A DNA stretch of 15,570 nt. Origin: an uncultured Megasphaera sp. (GTDB lineage Bacteria > Bacillota > Negativicutes > Veillonellales > Megasphaeraceae). The notes beneath the pieces are model-generated. The model saw only the letters and a list, made by a program, of their open reading frames with translations, had not been told where the DNA came from and did no database searches. Where the stretch lies: NCBI GenBank assembly GCA_900554215.1, contig USGG01000047.1, positions 1-15,570 on the forward strand, given 5' to 3'. The translations under genes were made by a program, and so were the position numbers. Within the stretch, counting starts at the first letter, position 1. Each line of letters starts with the position of its first letter. Of the stretch, positions 14,007 to 15,570 are shown piece by piece.

Positions 14007-14035
14007 TTGGCAATACAGCCGTAATGCTGTATAAT
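14007..14035 (+). promoter_or_regulatory. Strong promoter ending at the mltG start codon
   Basis: TTGGCA (14007-14012), a 17-base spacer and TATAAT (14030-14035). Transcription is expected at about 14041-14043, and the mltG ATG is at 14043. No ribosome site lies between. The transcript is probably leaderless or nearly so. Confidence 0.65.
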
Positions 14036-14042
14036 ACTGCCT

Positions 14043-15119
14043 ATGGAACATAACAATAAGTATTCAGAAAAAAACAAAGAACATAAGGAACCGCAGGAAG
14101 TACGCAATACAGCTCCGGGCCGCCAAAAACGGCGCGCCGCAGGGGCTGTTCTTTGCGCGCTTCTTTTGTCTGCGGCCTTCGTGGCGGCGGCTTATGGCGC
14201 GCCGAATCTTTTCCTTCCGGAAAAACGAGGCTACGTCCATGTTCGCAGCGACATGACGGCGTCGGAAGTAGCCGATATGCTCTGTGAACAGGGTTATATT
14301 GCCAGCCCGCTCCTGTTCCGCACGGCAGCCGTAGCTACGGGGCAGGCCGGCGATATCAAGGAAGGCGAGTACGTTATCGATACGTCTATGAGCGTTCACT
14401 CTATTTTGGAAAAGCTGACCAGCGGCAAGTCGGAAGCCCTGCGCCTGGTTATCCCCGAGGGCTACACGGTGTGGCGCATCGCCAAGGAAGTGGCGGCTAT
14501 GGGAAAAATTTCCGAAAAGGATTTTCTGGCGGCGGCCAAAAAGGAAGAATATCTCTATCCGTATATGAAGAGCCATCGCGAAGTAACCTTTCCGACAGAG
14601 GGCTTTCTCTTTCCCGATACGTACTTTATTCCCCTGAACGCGACGGCTGACGACATCGTCAAGATGATGCTGAAAAACTTCGACGACCATCTGACGGAGG
14701 AAATGAAGAAGGGCATCGATGAGGAAAATCTGTCTATTTACCAGTTTGTCACCTTGGCATCGCTCATCGAAAAGGAAGCGAAGTACGAAAAGGACCGGCC
14801 CCTTATCGCCTCGGTATTTCTCAACCGTTTGGACAAGCACATGAAGCTCCAGTCCGACGCCAGCATTTCCTATGCCATGGGGACCCATAAGGCGGCGTAC
14901 AGCATCGCCGAGACGCTCTACGATTCGCCTTATAATACGTACATGTACGAAGGCCTGCCGCCGGGACCGATCGGCAATCCTGGCATGGACTGCATGAACG
15001 CCGTCCTGAAAGCGCCTCATACGTCGTATTTGTATTTTGTAGCTGATGAGGACGGCCACAATTACTTTGCCGCGACGTACGAAGAGCATATGAAAAACGT
15101 AGAGGAGCATATGCCATGA
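14043..15119 (+). CDS. mltG: Endolytic peptidoglycan transglycosylase MltG
   Basis: Cuts nascent glycan strands in the membrane-attached cell wall. The 358-residue protein has a charged cytoplasmic start, one membrane segment at about 32-52, a LysM-like region near 65-115, and the YceG/MltG catalytic domain: PTEGFLFPDTY at 184-194, catalytic Glu243 in ASLIEKEA, FLNRL, LQSDAS, and the typical YNTYMYEGLPPGPIGNPG near the end. Start: ATG 14043 is the only good start before the membrane segment, but it has no ribosome site and sits at the predicted start of transcription. It overlaps the next gene by ATGA. The mltG-methyltransferase pair matches Bacillus yrrL-yrrM. Confidence 0.94.
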   Translation: MEHNNKYSEKNKEHKEPQEVRNTAPGRQKRRAAGAVLCALLLSAAFVAAAYGAPNLFLPEKRGYVHVRSDMTASEVADMLCEQGYIASPLLFRTAAVATGQAGDIKEGEYVIDTSMSVHSILEKLTSGKSEALRLVIPEGYTVWRIAKEVAAMGKISEKDFLAAAKKEEYLYPYMKSHREVTFPTEGFLFPDTYFIPLNATADDIVKMMLKNFDDHLTEEMKKGIDEENLSIYQFVTLASLIEKEAKYEKDRPLIASVFLNRLDKHMKLQSDASISYAMGTHKAAYSIAETLYDSPYNTYMYEGLPPGPIGNPGMDCMNAVLKAPHTSYLYFVADEDGHNYFAATYEEHMKNVEEHMP

Positions 15120-15570
15120 CGGAGCTGTGGGATGAGATGAAGGCCTACGCTAAAATCCATCAGGTTCCGATCTTGCGAGACGCCGAGCTGCCCTTATTCC
15201 GCGGCCTGGTGACGGCAGCGAACCCGTCGTCGGTCTTGGAAATCGGCGCGGCTATTGGTTACTCGACCTTGCAGATAGCCTCGTGCCTTACGGCGGAAAG
15301 CCGCATTACGACGATTGAAATCGACGCAGAGCGCATTGCCGCGGCCCGGGATTTTATCGGCCGCTCGCCCTATGGAGCGATGATACGCCTTCTCGAAGGC
15401 GACGGCACGGCCCTCCTCGACGAGCTGGACGAGACGTGGGATTTTGTCTTCCTCGACGGCCCGAAGGGCCAGTATTCGCGGCAGCTGGCAAAAATCATGC
15501 CCAAGCTGCGGCCCGGCGCCGCGTGTGCCGTTGTAGCGCTTGAGCAGCGGAATGGTCAGCCCGGCGAAGA
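15116..15570 (+). CDS. SAM-dependent O-methyltransferase, TrmR-like (partial at the right edge)
   Basis: The first 151 codons of a class I methyltransferase of the O-methyltransferase-3 family. SAM-binding motif I VLEIGAAIGYSTLQIA is at 40-55, the acidic TTIEID follows at about 67-72, and DFVFLDGPKGQY near 117-128 is the family's motif. The place after mltG with a 4-base ATGA overlap points to TrmR, which methylates 5-hydroxyuridine at the tRNA wobble base. Oddity: after about residue 141 the frame reads VVALEQRNGQPGE, where the family has a metal-binding D-D/N-V-L motif; the +1 frame from 15540 reads LSSGMVSPAK, which fits the family better. A frameshift or a small deletion near 15535-15540 is possible. 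Confidence 0.75.
   Translation, partial: MTELWDEMKAYAKIHQVPILRDAELPLFRGLVTAANPSSVLEIGAAIGYSTLQIASCLTAESRITTIEIDAERIAAARDFIGRSPYGAMIRLLEGDGTALLDELDETWDFVFLDGPKGQYSRQLAKIMPKLRPGAACAVVALEQRNGQPGE

Noticed and set aside
14064..15110. 348-codon minus-strand open frame over mltG
   Set aside because: Antisense shadow of mltG, without a ribosome site or family motif.

Overview
The window looks like chromosomal DNA from a low-to-moderate GC Firmicute. Its features are strong AGGAGG-type ribosome sites, TATAAT/TTGaca promoters, Rho-independent terminators and Bacillus-like gene neighbourhoods. The mix of families (exported DUF4127 protein, SIMPL protein, small charged exported proteins, moderately GC-rich codon use) would suit a Negativicutes bacterium of the Megasphaera/Veillonella kind. 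That placement is inference; no rRNA or tRNA gene is present to fix it.

Left part (1-1600): the first 10 bases are the start of a leftward gene. An AT-rich intergenic region follows, then a metallo-beta-lactamase-fold hydrolase (352-1236) with its own terminator. The 364-base gap to the next gene is rich in inverted repeats and ends in a good sigma-A promoter.

Gluconate operon (1601-6837): gluconokinase (gntK), 6-phosphogluconate dehydrogenase (gnd), gluconate permease (gntP) and an RpiR-family regulator lie head to tail with short gaps. GntP imports gluconate, GntK makes 6-phosphogluconate and Gnd oxidises it to ribulose-5-phosphate and CO2. The RpiR protein, with a sugar-phosphate-binding SIS domain, probably senses a pathway intermediate. 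The set parallels Bacillus gntRKPZ but with a different regulator family. The Gnd cofactor loop lacks the usual arginine, which suggests NAD rather than NADP.

Middle part (6838-11018): a small exported Arg/Asp-rich protein (6978-7280), RNase G (rng, 7477-8913), a bidirectional terminator, then leftward genes for an exported SIMPL-domain protein and the tRNA adenosine deaminase TadA. Divergent from tadA is a TRIC/UPF0126 membrane protein.

Right part (11019-15570): an exported DUF4127 protein with a charged coiled-coil tail and a PerR-like palindrome over its promoter. Two more small charged exported proteins follow, then mltG (peptidoglycan endolytic transglycosylase, possibly read from a leaderless mRNA), overlapping by 4 bases a TrmR-like O-methyltransferase that runs off the edge. 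mltG-trmR is a conserved Firmicute pair (Bacillus yrrL-yrrM).

The least expected signals are non-coding: a repeated TGTAAC box with fixed geometry in front of two of the small exported-protein genes, the palindromes around the gluconate and DUF4127 promoters, and the near-absent leader of mltG. I see no mobile element, CRISPR array, tRNA or rRNA.
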